Origin: Lumnitzera littorea
Lineage: Eukaryota; Streptophyta; Magnoliopsida; Myrtales; Combretaceae
Length of the DNA: 64,000 nucleotides
Direction: 5' to 3'
Assembly (NCBI GenBank): GCA_024138015.1
Contig: JAMXBB010000007.1
Span: 64,743,377 to 64,807,376, forward strand
Part shown: positions 12,255 to 24,931 of the stretch, piece after piece
How the letters are laid out: every line of letters begins with the position of its first letter
Numbering within the stretch: the first letter of the stretch is position 1
Translations under genes and position numbers: made by a program
Notes under the pieces: model-generated
What the model was told of the DNA's origin: nothing
The model's database searches: none
Seen by the model: only the letters and a program-made list of their open reading frames with translations

Positions 12255-13500
12255 ATGTCAAATTCAAGTGTTCAAGGAGTTATCAGTGAACAAGGCAATG
12301 GCACTCAACCTGGTCGTAGTCATAATGGTAGTAACACCCCAAAGGTCCGTTGATGACAGACTTGACAGGCTCACAAACCTTGTTGAGAGTTTATCACAGC
12401 AATGCAAGTAAACAGGAAACAACCCTAAGATATACGCCACCTAACCCATAAGAGAATACCCCTAAGAGACCCTATGGCCAAGGCAACAGAACCAATCGCC
12501 CAGTTTGACCACAACGAGCTGGAGGAGTAGTTGGTCAAGCTGCTAGACGAAGATTAGAGTTAGAGGAGATTGAAGAAGAAGATGCAAAACTGGATGTTGA
12601 AGAATTTGGGGAGGAAGGAGAGGAAGTTGACTATTACTGATTACCAAGACGAGGACACTGAGCTTCTCAAGGGCTAGATAATGTCAAGGTTTAAATCCCA
12701 CCCTTTAGTGGAAGTGGAGATGCCAATGAATACTTAGAATGGGAAGAGAAGGTTGAGAAGGTATTTAACTATTATGGATATATGGACACTGTCAAGGTTG
12801 GACTTGATGCATTGGAGTTTATTGGGTATGCAACAATGTGGTGGAAAAATCTGAATGCAACATGAGCAAGGGATGGAAGATGAGGTGTCAGAACTTAAGA
12901 CGAGATGAAGTGGTTATTAAGGGGTAGATTTGTGCTCAAGATGTACCTATAAGATAGGTTTGCAAAATTGCAAGAGCTTCACCAAGGAAACCGATCTGTT
13001 GATGACTATGTTAAATAGTTCTAAATGTTGATGATCCAAGTCGACGTAAAAGAACTAGAAGCCCGTACAGTATCAAGATTCATTTCCGGACTCAAATATG
13101 AGATCGCAATATTGTTGAAGTACAAAGGTTTTATACTTTAGAAAAGGCAATCAAAATCGCGTAGAGGGTAGAAAAGCAAAGGAGAAATGTTCCAAGCCGA
13201 CTTAGGCAAACATTCTTCTGAGCTCCCGTATCACGTCGACCAGTTCAATCTAAGTTAAGGAGGCCATACCAAGCTACAGAAAGGAATGACCGACTTGATG
13301 AATGCCAAGCAAACTAACATGGCTAAACAGGATAGTCAAGCCAACCCGAGACTAGGCCAACCCTAAGAACCTATGAGCAAGGCTAGCCATCCAGATGGAA
13401 GACCAACGAGGCAAAGTGTTTTAAATGTTTAGGCTTTGGCACATGACTGCTGAATGTCTGAACCGGCATGTCATGATACTCCGAGGAGATGTGGTGGATA
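12255..13500 (+). pseudogene. Element A gag remnant
   Basis: An ATG at 12255 opens MSNSSVQGVISEQGNG. A gag core follows at about 12700-13170 (ANEYLEWEEKVEKVFNYYGY, then FAKLQELHQGNRSVDDYV). A zinc knuckle at 13414-13470 reads KCFKCLGFG in one frame and MTAECLN in the next, so a one-base shift breaks it. Several stops occur. The role (nucleocapsid) is inferred from the family. Confidence 0.82.
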
Positions 13501-13659
13501 GTACTGATGAGAGCGATCCTAAGGAAGAAAAGAATGTTGGAGAACCCAAAGTGGGAGAGGAAGAGGAGACCTATGCCTATGTCGACCAAGGAGAAATAAT
13601 GACTCTAGTCTTGAGACGAAGTCTGAGTTCCTTACTAAACTTTGAGAAGGACCAAAGAG

Positions 13660-16600
13660 AAAATCTATTCCATACCAAGTGTACCGTCAAAGGCCAACTG
13701 TGCACAATTATCGTAAATGGAGGAAGTTATACTAATGTCATTGCATAGTCCTTTGTGCAGAGGTTTAGTCTACTGACCTCAAAGCATCCCTAACCCTATA
13801 AGCTACATTAGCTTCATGATAAGGGTTCTCTATACGTAATTGAGCAAGTAACCGTACTGTTCAGTATTGGGAACGTGTACAGGGACAAAGTAGTGTGTAA
13901 TGTCGTCCCTATGGGAACTTCACATCTGCTGCTTAGACAACCTTAGTTGTTTGACTGACGTATCACTCACGATGGGTATAAGAACACTTATGCCTTTGTC
14001 AAAGATGGAAGGAGGATAGTGTTGCAACCACTAACCCCATCCTAAGTAAATGAAACCCATAATCAGCTCACCCAAGCTAGTAAAAAGAAAGCCCTAGTGA
14101 TGAGCCATAGAGAGCTCCGATCTATTGAGAAGACTAATCAATCGATGTTCTTGTTGGTTAGACGATTGATGGAGATGAGGTAATTACAAGATGTCCTAAA
14201 AGAAATCTAATGGTTGCTAAATGAGTTTTCCGACCTATTTTCGAAAGAACTGCCTAAAGGACTGCCACCAGTTCGAGGCATAGAGCATTGTATTGATCTA
14301 CAGCCAAGTGCCACCCTACCAAACCAACCTACATATAGGATGAACCCTGAGCAAGCTGTCGAATTGAAGAGACAGGTGGACGAACTCATTGAGCAAAGAT
14401 ATGTTAAGGAGAGCATAAGCCCTTGTGCCGTACCAGCTTTGCTGGTTCCAAAGAAGGATGGTTCATGGCGTATATGCATCGATAGCTAAGTAATCAACCT
14501 AATTACTATCAAGTACAGATACCTAATACCAAGGCTCAATGACATGTAGGATGAGCTTCATGGTGCAAAGATATTTTCAAAGATAGGTCTGCAAAGTGGC
14601 TACCACTGAATTCACATGAAGCCAAGTGATGAATGGAAGACTGCCTTTAAAACTAAGCACGAACTCTACAAATGGTTGATTATGCCATTCAGACTTACGA
14701 ATTTGCCGAGTACATTCATAAGGTTAATGAACCATGTGATGCACCCTCTACTTAGAAGATGTGTGGTCATGTACTTTGATGACATATTAATATATGATGT
14801 CGACATAAATGACTATGTTTAACATCTTCGTGAAGTATTTGACCTTTTACGAGTTGAAAGGCTATATGGGAATATGAAGAAGTGTACGTGATGTACCTAG
14901 GAGCTTAATTATCAATAAGGCTAAGCGTGGCAAATCTAGCTAAAATGGGACCTCTGAAATATCGAAGAAAGTGAGGGAAATGGTCCATAGATAAACAAGA
15001 GTAGCTGACATGAAGCTGCTCAGAGGATATGACTCACCAACGAACATAACACGACTTGACACCTTACTTAATATGACACACAAGTTGATGTCAAGGTCCA
15101 CCCGCCACTAATGCTAAGCTACTCAGCAAAATTAGATAAGAGTGTATGAAAGATGACTTAGAGAGGGTTGTCTCACAAGAACAGAATATTCAATATTAAA
15201 AATGTAAGTTATCTCCAGCTTACAAGAGAAAAGGGCTATTTATAATAAGTCCTTAAGGCAACATTAAAAATAAAGAAATTACAAAAAAGTATATACAAAA
15301 AGGGGTAAAAAGGATAAAAGACAAAAATGGAAAAGTGGTACAATGTCAGACAAGATAGATAGGTGATAGTACAACATTAGTCCCATACGAATATTTTCTG
15401 AGCATAGCAGACAAGAGGAATCAAGATGTTGCAGTAATAAAGGGGCCAAGACAAGAGAGATGATAGCATGTCGAGAGAAAACTACTCAGCCGATAAGTGA
15501 GTCTCATATTATTTGGCAAGAATCTCTTGGTAAAAGCTGGTCAGATTACACAGCACAAGGTCCTCGACCAAGGAATGGTTGGCATCATCACTATAGAGAG
15601 CATAGGTCATAATATGACAATGTAGAGAGCTTAAGGAGTTTAACCACCTTCCTACGGTGTAAACTTTCTCATCATCAGCAAGTTACTAAGAGAGAATTCT
15701 TCGGGTAAGGGATTACAATCCTCGAAACCGTGCATGAGTAATGGGACTGCTGGTCAGCAATTTACTAGTACATTATGCCAGAGTGAGGTGATTTTTCTAG
15801 GATTTATAATGTCAGGGGAAGGAATCTAAGTAGATGAGGAGAAGATCAAAGCTATTCTGGAATGGCTGACACTAAAGAATGTCACTGAAGTCCAAAGTTT
15901 TAATGGTCTAGGTTTTTTCTACAGTGATTTATTAAGGACTTTAGTACAATAGCCGCCCCATTGACCGAGTTGACGAAGAAGAGTGAAGGATTTAAGTAGA
16001 ACGACCAAGTTGAACAAAGCTTTAGAGAAATCAAGGAAAAACTCACCTCAACACGTATCCTATCGCGGCTTGATTTTGACAAAACCTTTGAATTAAAATG
16101 TGATGCATCGAGAATTTGAATTGGTGCTATCCTAATGTAAGAGCGAGGACTCGTCGCCTACTACAGTAAGAAGCTTAGTGGTCCTACCCTAAACTATTCC
16201 ATCTATGAGAAAGAGTTGTACTCTCTTTATTGAGCCCTTACCGTTTAGCAACACTACTTGCTACCACAAGAGTTTATTATTTACATTGACCACAAGTCAT
16301 TAAAGCATCTTAAGAGTTAGAACAAGCTTTCAAAAAGACAAGCCAAGTGGTTAGAATTCATGAAAGGTTTCTTGTACGTCATCTGACACAAGAGAGGAAG
16401 TGCAAATGTGGTCATCGACGCTCTGTCACAATGGCAGACCTTGTTGACCGCTTTGCAAACTAAATTATTGGGATTTTCACTCATTACCGAGCAATATGCT
16501 CATGACTCTCATTTCGACCCCATCATAGAACAGTATAGAGATGGAATTGCTATTAAGGGATATTATCATAAGGACGATTTTCTATTCAAGGACTGAAGGC

Positions 16601-17760
16601 TGTGCATACCAAACTGCTCTACGCATGAGCTATTGGTCAAGGAAGCTCATAAAGGAGGATTATTAGGACATTTCGAGGAGGTCAAGACAGTTAAGCTATT
16701 GAGGGAGAACTTCTACCGGTCAGGTTTGGCCAAAGATGTCCATAAGGCAATTAATAGTCATGAAGTGTGTAAGTATGATAAGGGGAAGAGAGAACCCCAC
16801 GAAGAGTACATGCCTCTGCCGTTGCCAACCTTACCTTAGGCCGACCTCGACATAGACTTTGTCCTAAGGTTGCCCTGGACATCCCAAGGGAAAGATTCCA
16901 TTTTTTTTGTAGTGAACCATTTCAGCAAGATGGCACACTTCATTCCATGCCATCAAACTAACAATGCTCTATATATTGCTGATCTGTTTTTACAGGAGAT
17001 TGTCCGACTATACAGAGTACCAAAAAGTATAGTCTTAGATCGGAACACAAAATTCTTGAGCTATTTTTAGAAGACCCTTTGGAGAAGACTTGGAACCAAA
17101 CTCGTATTCAGCTCTAGTAGCTACCCTCAGACTGATGGCTAGACTGAAATGGTAAATAGGATACTAAGCAACCTACTCAAAGCTGTTGTAGGGAAGAACC
17201 CAAGGGATTGGGATCTGTGCCTACCAGTTATGGAGTTCACATACAACCAAACTATCCATAGCACTACAAGGAAGACCCCATTCGAGGTCATATATGGCCT
17301 TAACCCAACCATTCCCCTGGACATGATCAGCACCTCAGTAGCTACTGAAGAGAGTCAATCCAGAGCTAATCGAGCTCTAGAATTACATGAATTGCACTAA
17401 TCCATAACAAAGAAGATCACCAAATTCAATCAAAGACAGTAAGAGATTGGTAGCTGAGGCCGCCAAACTATTTCTTTCCAACCAAAAGACCTAGTATGGA
17501 TACATCTCAGCCGAGAATGATTCCCGCACTTGAGGCAGAACAAAACTATCTCCCCGGGCTGATGGTCTATTCAAGGTCCTGAAGAAAATCAACCACAACG
17601 CCTACCAGATCGAGTTGCCTAATGATTATGGTGTCTCCTCTACCTTTAATGTGTCCAATTTGATTCCCCACCAACCAACAAAAGAAGAACTTGTGAACAC
17701 CCTAAAAGAACAAGCACAAACTGCTTCAAATTTGAGGACAAATCTTTTTGACCCCTAAGT
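13660..17760 (+). pseudogene. Element A pol remnant, interrupted by solo LTR G
   Basis: Protease (13671-13950) carries VNGGSYTN, with the active-site Asp changed to Asn. RT starts in the 14214-14489 stretch (IEHCIDLQPSATLPNQ, then CAVPALLVPKKDGSWRIC) and holds YFDDILIYD near 14775. It is then split at 14888 by an 879-bp insertion and resumes at 15773 with CQSEVIFLGF. RNase H is at about 16080-16430. Integrase (16600-17400) keeps a zinc-binding region, DFVLRLPWTS, LDRNTKFLS and TEMVNRILSN, the three acidic regions of the DDE core. The tail to 17760 resembles that of B. Many stops. Confidence 0.9.
14889..15767 (-). mobile_element. Solo LTR G inside element A reverse transcriptase
   Basis: 879 bp that element B lacks at the same RT position. 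It is flanked by GTACG (14884-14888) and GTACA (15768-15772), a 4/5 target duplication. Removing it restores the KKC.xCQ reading of RT. On the minus strand it runs TAGTAAATTG...GGTACATCA, so one end has lost TG. A TATAAATAG box lies on the minus strand at about 15236-15246. No coding sequence inside, hence a solo LTR. Confidence 0.78.
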
Positions 17761-17763
17761 AAA

Positions 17764-18610
17764 TGATAAGAATTAACCTCTTAGATCGATCACAAGAAGC
17801 CGAGCTAGAGGACTTCAAGAGCTCACACAAAAAATACTAGCTCTAAGCCATATCCAAGACAAGGACTCCTATCCCCATCCGACCTCCAGCCGACCTTTCT
17901 ATCAGATCCTCACGTGTGTCCGACATGCTCCTACCCAGCTGCAAAGTCTTGATCCAAAAGGTAACCCAGGAAAGACTAGCCAAGCCGAGCTCTCCAATAA
18001 ACCCCTGGCACTTGACTCCAATTCAGCCAACTTGCTAACCAAACTAATTAGCCCCCGACCTAATCCAGATTAAGTCAGCCCCTGACTACTAGCACTTTTG
18101 GTTTTTCCGCCTATTTATATCATGTTCCTGACGTCTAACCATCAAGCGACACATATCTCTTGACACAACGTTCCAGAATGATTCTTTCTTTTCCATACTA
18201 AATATTCTTTATCCTTTTTACCCCTTTTTAGTATGATTCATGTAACCCAATTGTAAAATACCCTTTTGTCTTTTCATACATGTAGAATAACCCTAATGGG
18301 CAAGTATATAAACCCCCACTTTCTTTCTATGCACATTCATATCCTTTTCAATATAGAAATTACTCATTTGAGAAACCTTAGTATTCTTGTTATCTCTTAA
18401 TTCTTATCTATTCCCTTTAGCAAGGAGTAGTAGAGAGTGACCCTTCAGTTCGGACCAGTGTATCATATCTAGCGAATTGTAGGCCGAGTAAGGTTAAGTA
18501 TTGAGTCATATCCATTCTATAGCTGCTCAAGTTTTGCTAATTTCTTTTCTATTTCCTTTTCAATTTGTTTGTTGTGGTGCTTCCATGTATACGACCCCGG
18601 AGACACATTA
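17764..18610 (+). repeat. Element A 3' LTR
   Basis: 847 bp, TGATAAG...CACATTA. The TATA box (TATATAAAC) is at about 18305. It follows the pol tail, whose FEDKSF-like end is typical just before the 3' LTR in this clade. Confidence 0.95.
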
Positions 18611-18615
18611 GATAT
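18611..18615. repeat. Right target-site duplication of element A (GATAT)
   Basis: Exact match to 11147-11151 on the other side of element A. Confidence 0.95.
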
Positions 18616-19236
18616 TCTGCCGACCTGTCTGTCAAATCCTTACATGTGTCAGACATGCACTTACCCAATAGCGGAGTCTTATTCCAAAAGATAGCCCAAG
18701 ACTAGCTGTGCTAAGCTCCCCAACTGACCACAAGTATCTAACTTCAAACTAACTTCTTTACCGGACTAATTAACTCGCAACCTGATCTAGATTAAGTCGG
18801 CTCTTGACTGCAAATGTTATTCTGCTTCCACTTACCTTGTATCATATTCCTAATGTTCAGCCACCAAGCGATACGTATCTTCTGACACAATATTCCAGAA
18901 TGATTCTTTTTTTTTTCCATACTAAATATTCTTTGCTCCTTTTACCCCTTTTAGTATGATTTATCAACTAATCAATACAGAATTATTCATGTTGAGCAAT
19001 CTTAGTGTTCTCATTATCATTCAACTCTTATCTATTCTCTTTAGCAAGGAGTAGTGGCAAGTGACTCTTCAATTTAGACCAATGTGTCATATCTGGCATA
19101 TTGTAAGCTAAGCAAGATTGAGTGGTACGTCATATCCATTCGATTGCCACCTGGACTTTGCTAAACTTTTCCCTGTTTGTTTTTTGTTCACCTTGTTGTG
19201 GTGCTTCTCCATGTGTTTGACCCCAAAAATGCATCA
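18616..19236 (+). repeat. Element B 5' LTR, right part
   Basis: Resumes the B LTR (TCTGCCGACCTGTCTGTCAA) right after A's second GATAT copy and ends GCATCA. Relative to the 3' LTR it lacks about 80-95 bp near 18963, including the TATATAAAC box present at about 24619. Confidence 0.92.
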
Positions 19237-19243
19237 ACTTCGC

Positions 19244-19255
19244 TGGTATCAGAGC
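19244..19255 (+). promoter_or_regulatory. Element B primer binding site (initiator tRNA-Met)
   Basis: TGGTATCAGAGC, a perfect 12/12 match to the standard plant initiator-Met primer site, seven bases after the 5' LTR end. Confidence 0.9.
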
Positions 19256-19502
19256 ATGGTTCTACAAAGAAGTGTATGAAGTTGTAGTGAAGTTTTAGCT
19301 CGATTTGCTGTTAGTGACTATTATGTTCCCTCCGTAGCTACTATAACATGTGTGAGTGTAAGTAAGTGTAGTTTCATTATTACTCTGTTTTTACTTTATT
19401 TTTCATTACAAAAACAGAGCAAGTCACTTTTGTATTATTCGAGTGATTGTTGGGAATTGAAGTTGTTAGTGAGTTATTAATCTGTTCGAGAAGTATTGTA
19501 CC

Positions 19503-20750
19503 ATGTCATATTTGAGTGTTTTAGGTGTTATTGGTAATCAGAGTAATGGTGCTAAACCTGGTTTTAGTCATAACGGTAGTAACACCTCAAGTTCAATTGA
19601 TGACAAACTTAACAGACTGATCAACCTTATTAAGAGTCTAGTCACAGTAATGCAAGTTAACAAACAACAACCCCATAGTGTATAGCACCATAACCCATAA
19701 GAAAATGCCCCTAAGAGACACCATGGCTAAGGTAATCAAATCAATCGCCTAATTCAACCGCAGTGAGCTAGAGGAGTAGTAAACCAAGCTGTTAGATGAA
19801 AACTGGAGTTGGAAGAGATTGAGAAAGATGATGAGGAGCTGAATGTTGAAGAGTTTGGGGAGGAAGAAGAAGAAGTTGACTATTACCAAGTGTAAGGACG
19901 AAGACACCAAGTCCCTTAAGGGTTAGATAATGTCAAGGTTTAAATCCTGCCCTTCAGTGGAAGTTGGGATGCAAATGAATACTTGGAGTAGGGAAGAGAA
20001 GTTCAAGAAAGTGTCTGAATGTTATTGGTATGCAGATGCTATCAAAGTCCGACTTGTTGCACAAGAGTTTACTAGGTATGCCACTATATAGTGGAAAAAT
20101 TTGAATGCAACCAGAATAAGAGATGGAAGATAAGGTGTTAGAACTTAAGATGAGATGAAAAGGTTATTAAGAGGTAGATTTGTACCCAAGACCTACCTAC
20201 AAGATATGTTTGCAAAATTGCAAGTGCTTCATTAAGGAAGCCAATCTATTGATGATTTTGTTAAAGAGTTCCAAATACTTATGATCCAGGCTAACATTGA
20301 AGAACCCAAGGCTCACACCTTATCGAAGTTCATCTCTAAACTCTGATATGAAATTCGCCACATTGTAGAGGTGCAAAGGTTTTATACCTTGAAAAAGGCA
20401 ATAAAGATAGCGTAGAGGGTCAAAAAATAAAGAACAAGTGCTTTGAGCTAACCTAGGCCAACATTCTCCCAACCCCGAGTCTTACACCAACCTATTCAAA
20501 CCGAGCCGAAGGGGCTACATAAGGCCGAGGATAGGAATGATCAATCTAATGACAATCAAGCAAGTCACCAAGGCCAAGCTGGTCAAATAAGTCCAAAGAT
20601 ATATGAGAAAGGGAAAACCTCTGAATGGAAGACCAGCGAGGTAAAATGCTTTAAATGTTTCGGCTTCAAGCATATGGTTATTAAGTATCCGAATCAACGC
20701 ATCATAGTGCTCTAAGGAGATGTAGTAGACAGCACCGACGAAAGCGAGCC
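19503..20750 (+). pseudogene. Element B gag remnant
   Basis: Starts with an ATG-initiated stretch (MSYLSVLGVIGNQSNG) that parallels the gag start of element A at 12255. It then passes through a glutamate-rich linker and a decayed gag core (about 19950-20420). It ends with a zinc-knuckle-like KCFKCFGFKHMVIKYPN at about 20640-20695, in which the last cysteine is tyrosine. Capsid and RNA-binding role are inferred from the family. Stops and shifts interrupt it. Confidence 0.8.
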
Positions 20751-20879
20751 CTAGAAAGAAGAAGATGTTAGAAAACCCAAAGCCAAAAAGAAAGATAAGA
20801 CATGTATCTATGTCGGCCAAGGAGAAGTGATGACCCTAATCTTGAGACGAGTACTAAGTTCCTTGCCGAACTCTGAGAA

Positions 20880-23800
20880 GGACTAGAGGGAGAATCTGTT
20901 CCATACAAAGTGTACCGTCAAAGGCTAATTGTGCACGATCATTATGGATGGGGAAAGTTATACTAATGCCGTTGTACAATTCTTTGTGCAGAGGTTGGAT
21001 CTGCCGACCTCAAAGCATCCCTGACTTTATAAGCTACAATAGCTTCATGATAGGGGTACTTTGTATGTGACTAAATAAATGACCATACCATTTAATGTTG
21101 GGAGTGTGTATAAGGACAAAGTAGTGTACAAGGTCATCCCCATAGGAGCTTCACATTTACTGCTTGGATGACCTTGATTATTCAACCAACGTATTACTCA
21201 TAACAAGTATAAAAACACCTATGCCTTTGTTAATAACAGAAAGAAGATTATGCTACAACCCTTAACCCCGTCCCAAGTAAATGAAACCCACTATCAGCTC
21301 ACCCAAGCTAGTAAGAAGAATGCCTTAGTGATGAGCCGAAGAGAGCTCCAAGCTGCTGAAAAGGTCAAAGAATCTATGTTCCTGTTGATCAAAAGATTAT
21401 TGGAAATGAGAGATTTGGAGGATATCCCTGATGAAATTTGAAGCTTGCTAAATGAGTTTTCCAATCTATTCCCTAAAGAACTTCCTAGAGGATTGCCTCT
21501 AGTCCGAGACATTGAGCACTATATTGATCTGTAGCCAGGCACCACCTTACCAAACCGACTTACATAGAGAATGAACCCTAAGCAGGCTGCCAAGATGAAA
21601 AGATAAGTGGACGAACTCATAGAACAAGGATATTTGAGGGAGAGCATAAGCCCTTGTGTTGTACCAGCTCTGTTCGTACCTAAGAAAGATGGTTCGTGGC
21701 ACATGTGCATCAACAACCGACCAATCAATCAAATTACTGTCTTGTAGAGATACCCGATACTAAGGCTCGATGACATGTTGAATGAGCTTCATGGCACCAA
21801 GATATTTTCGAAGATTGATTTGCAAAATGGCTACCACCAAATTCGCATAAGGCTGGGTAATGAATGGAAAACTACCTTCAAGACTAGGCATGGACTCTAC
21901 GAATGGTTGGTTATGCCATTCAGACTTACTAATATGCCGAGCATATTCATGAGATTGATGAACCATGTAATGCGCCCTCTAATTGGAAATTGTGTGATTG
22001 TGTACTTTGATGACATATTGGTATACAATGCCAACCTGAATGAACATGTTCAACATCTCTACGAGGTATTTAACATTTTGCAAACTGAGAAGTTGTATGG
22101 AAATGTGAAGAAATGTATGTTCTGCCAAAAAGAGGTGATCTTCTTAGGGTTAGTGATATCAAAGGAAGGACTCTAGGCAAATGAGGAGAAGATTTAAGCT
22201 GTTCTTAAATGGCTAACACCAAAGAACGCCACTGAAGTTCAAAGCTTTCATGGCCTAACTTCTTTCTATAGGCAATTTATCAAAGACTTCAATACCAAAG
22301 TTGCCCCCTTGACTAAGCTGACAAAGAAGAATGAAGGGTTTAGGTAGAATGATCGAGCTGAGCAAAGCTTTAGGGAGATTAAGGAGAAGCTCACCTCGAC
22401 ACCTATCCTTTCACTACCGAATTTTGACAAACCCTTCAAATTAAAGTGCAATGCATCAGGAGTAGGAATTAGCGCTATCCTGATGCAAGAGCGACGACCC
22501 GTCGCCTCCTATAGCGAGAAGCTCAATGGTCATGCCGTAAACTATTTTGTATATGAGAAAGAGTTATACTCTCTTTATTAAGCCCTTACTGTTTGGCAAC
22601 ACTATTTATTGCTACGAGAGTTCGTTATTTATACATACCATGAGTTTCTGAAGCATCAAAGGAGTCAGAACAAGCATTCAAAAAGGCAAGCCAAGTGCTT
22701 GGAGTTTATGGAAGGGTTCTCGTACATCATCCGACACAAGAAGGGAAGCGCAAATGTGGTCGCCAACTCTATCAAGACAGCAAACCTTACTGACACTTTG
22801 CAAACAAAATTATTGAGATTTTCACTCATTACAGAGCAATACACTCATGATCCCCATTTCAGCCCTATCCTAAAACAATGTAGGGGTAGAATTGTTGTTA
22901 AGGGATATTATCTTAAGGAAGGCTATCTATTCAAAGATTGAAGGCTATGCATACCGAATTGTTCTACGCATGAGCTATTGATTAAGAAAGCTCATAGTGG
23001 CAAATTATCAAGTCACTTTGAGGAGACCAAGATAGTCAATCTGCTGAAAGAGAACTTTTATTGGCTAGGTTTGGGCAAAAATGTCTATAAGGTAGTTAGT
23101 AGTTGTGAAGTGTGCAAGTGAGCTAATGGAAAGAGAGAACCCCATGAATAATACATATCACTACCAACACCAACCTTACCTTAGGCCAACCTCAACATAA
23201 ACTTTGTCCTAGGGTTACCCTAGACATCTAAAGGCAAAGATTCTATTGTTGTAGTAGACTGCTTCAACAAGATAGCATACTTCATTCCATACCATTGGAC
23301 TAATGATACTTTATATATTACTAATTTGTTTTTGTAAGAGGTTTTCCAACTGCATGGGGTACCAAAGACTATTGTCTCAAATCAGGACATGAAATTTTTT
23401 AACTATTTTTAGAAGACTCTTTGGAGAAGACTTGAAACCAAACTTGTATTCAGCTCCAGTAGCCACCCTTAAAGTGATAGCCGACTGAAGTGGTAAACAG
23501 AATACTAGGCAATTTACTTAGAGCTGTCATAAGAGACAACTTGAGGGATTAGGATATATGCTTACCAGTTGTGGAGTTCGCATACAACCGAATTGTCTAC
23601 AGCACTATTGGGAAGACCCCATTAGAGGTCGTCTATGGTCTTAACCCCGCTATTACCTTAGATATGATCGACGCCCTAGCAGCTACTGAAGAAGTCAATC
23701 CGGAGTTGACCAAGCCCAAGAACTGCATAAACTACACCAGTCTGTAGCCAAAAACATCACTAAATTCAATTAGAGATAGCACGAAATTGGTAGTTGAGGC

Positions 23801-24080
23801 CACCAAACTGTTTCCTTCCACCCAGGAGACTTGGTATAGATACATCTCAACCGAGAACAATTCCCACACTTGAGACAAAACAAACTATCTCCTTGAGCTA
23901 ATGGTCCATTCAAAATCCTAAAGAAGATCAACTCGCAATGCTTACCAGATCAAGTTGCCTAATGACTATGGTATTTCTTCCACCTTCAAAGTGTCCAATC
24001 CAATCCCTCACCAACCAACAAAAGAAGACCCCGCATACACCCCAAAAGAAGAAGCTAAAACCCCTCTAGATTTGAGGGTA
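20880..24080 (+). pseudogene. Element B pol remnant (protease, RT, RNase H, integrase)
   Basis: Protease near 20905-21200 has MDGESYTN where related elements have IDGGSCTN. The longest open stretch, 21775-22176, is reverse transcriptase with FSKIDLQNGYHQIRI, WLVMPFRLTN and the catalytic YFDDILVYN. RNase H (about 22430-22790) keeps ASGVGISAIL and KEL.SLY blocks. Integrase (about 22960-23720) has a zinc-binding HELL...CEVCK region and a decayed core. The C-terminal tail ends with TFKVSNPIPHQPTKED at about 23980. Several stops and shifts; not functional. Confidence 0.85.
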
Positions 24081-24102
24081 AATCTTTCCAACCTTAGACA
24101 AA

Positions 24103-24926
24103 CAATAGGAATCAAGCCCTGGACCAATCATTCACAGCCAAGCTAGGGGACTCTAAGGACTCGCATGGAGAATAGTAGTTCGAAATCAAAATCGAGATAG
24201 GGATTCCTATGCTAAATTGATCTCCTGCCGACCTGTTTATTAGATCCTCACATTTTTCAGACATACACCTGCTCAACAGTGAAGTCTTATTCCAGAAGAC
24301 AACTTAAGACTAGCCGAGTCAAGCTCCTTAACCAACTACAAGCATCTAACTCCAAATTCAGCTTACTTCTTTATTGGACCGATTGGCTCTTAACCTAATC
24401 CAATTCAGGTCGGCCCCTGACTGCAAACATTATTCTGCTTTCGCCTACTTTGTATCATATTCCTAATGTTTAGCCACCAAGCGACACGTGTCTTCTAATA
24501 TAATATTTCAGAATGATTCTCTCTTTTCCATACTGAATATTCTTTACCCCTTTTATGTAACCTAATTGTAGAATACTCTTTAACCTTTTTATGCATGTAA
24601 AGTAAACCTAATGGATAGGTATATAAACCCCTACTTTCGTATATGTAGACAATCAACTGATCAATACAGAATTATTCAAGTTGAGTAACCTTAGTGTTTT
24701 CATTATCTTTCAATTCTTATATATTCCCTTTAGTAAAAAGTAGTGGCAAGTGACCCTTCAATTCGAACCGATGTGTCATATCCGGTGGATTGTATGCCGA
24801 GTAGAATCAAGTAATGTATCATATTCATTTGGTTGCTGCCCAGACTTTGCTAACCATTTTCCCTGTTTGTTTTTGGTTCACCTCATTATAGTGCTTCTTT
24901 GTATATCTAACCCTAGAGACGCATCA
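24103..24926 (+). repeat. Element B 3' LTR
   Basis: 824 bp, ending GCATCA. It is colinear with the two parts of the 5' LTR. A TATATAAAC promoter motif lies at about 24619-24627. The first two bases read CA instead of TG, presumably by G-to-A and T-to-C changes. Confidence 0.9.
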
Positions 24927-24931
24927 GTTTG
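24927..24931. repeat. Right target-site duplication of element B (GTTTG)
   Basis: Exact match to 11026-11030, directly after the 3' LTR end. It marks the site where B entered C. Confidence 0.93.

Larger units (their letters stand above)
11152..18610 (+). mobile_element. Ty3/gypsy retrotransposon A inserted in the B 5' LTR
   Basis: 7459 bp including solo LTR G (6580 bp without it). Both LTRs are 847 bp (11152-11998 and 17764-18610) and start TGATA; the 5' one ends CATCA, the 3' one CATTA. Flanked by perfect GATAT duplications. The internal order is PBS, gag, protease, RT, RNase H, integrase and C-terminal tail, as in non-Athila plant gypsy elements. It belongs to the same clade as B, sharing LTR start, gag start and pol layout. 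Confidence 0.95.
11031..24926 (+). mobile_element. Ty3/gypsy retrotransposon B, itself interrupted by element A
   Basis: Full-length element with 5-bp GTTTG duplications. The 5' LTR is in two pieces (11031-11151 and 18616-19236) around element A. A primer binding site follows, then gag, protease, RT, RNase H and integrase to about 24000, and the 3' LTR at 24103-24926. Without A it is about 6.4 kb. The 3' LTR begins CAATAGG where the 5' LTR has TGATAGG. Multiple stops and shifts make it dead. Confidence 0.92.
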
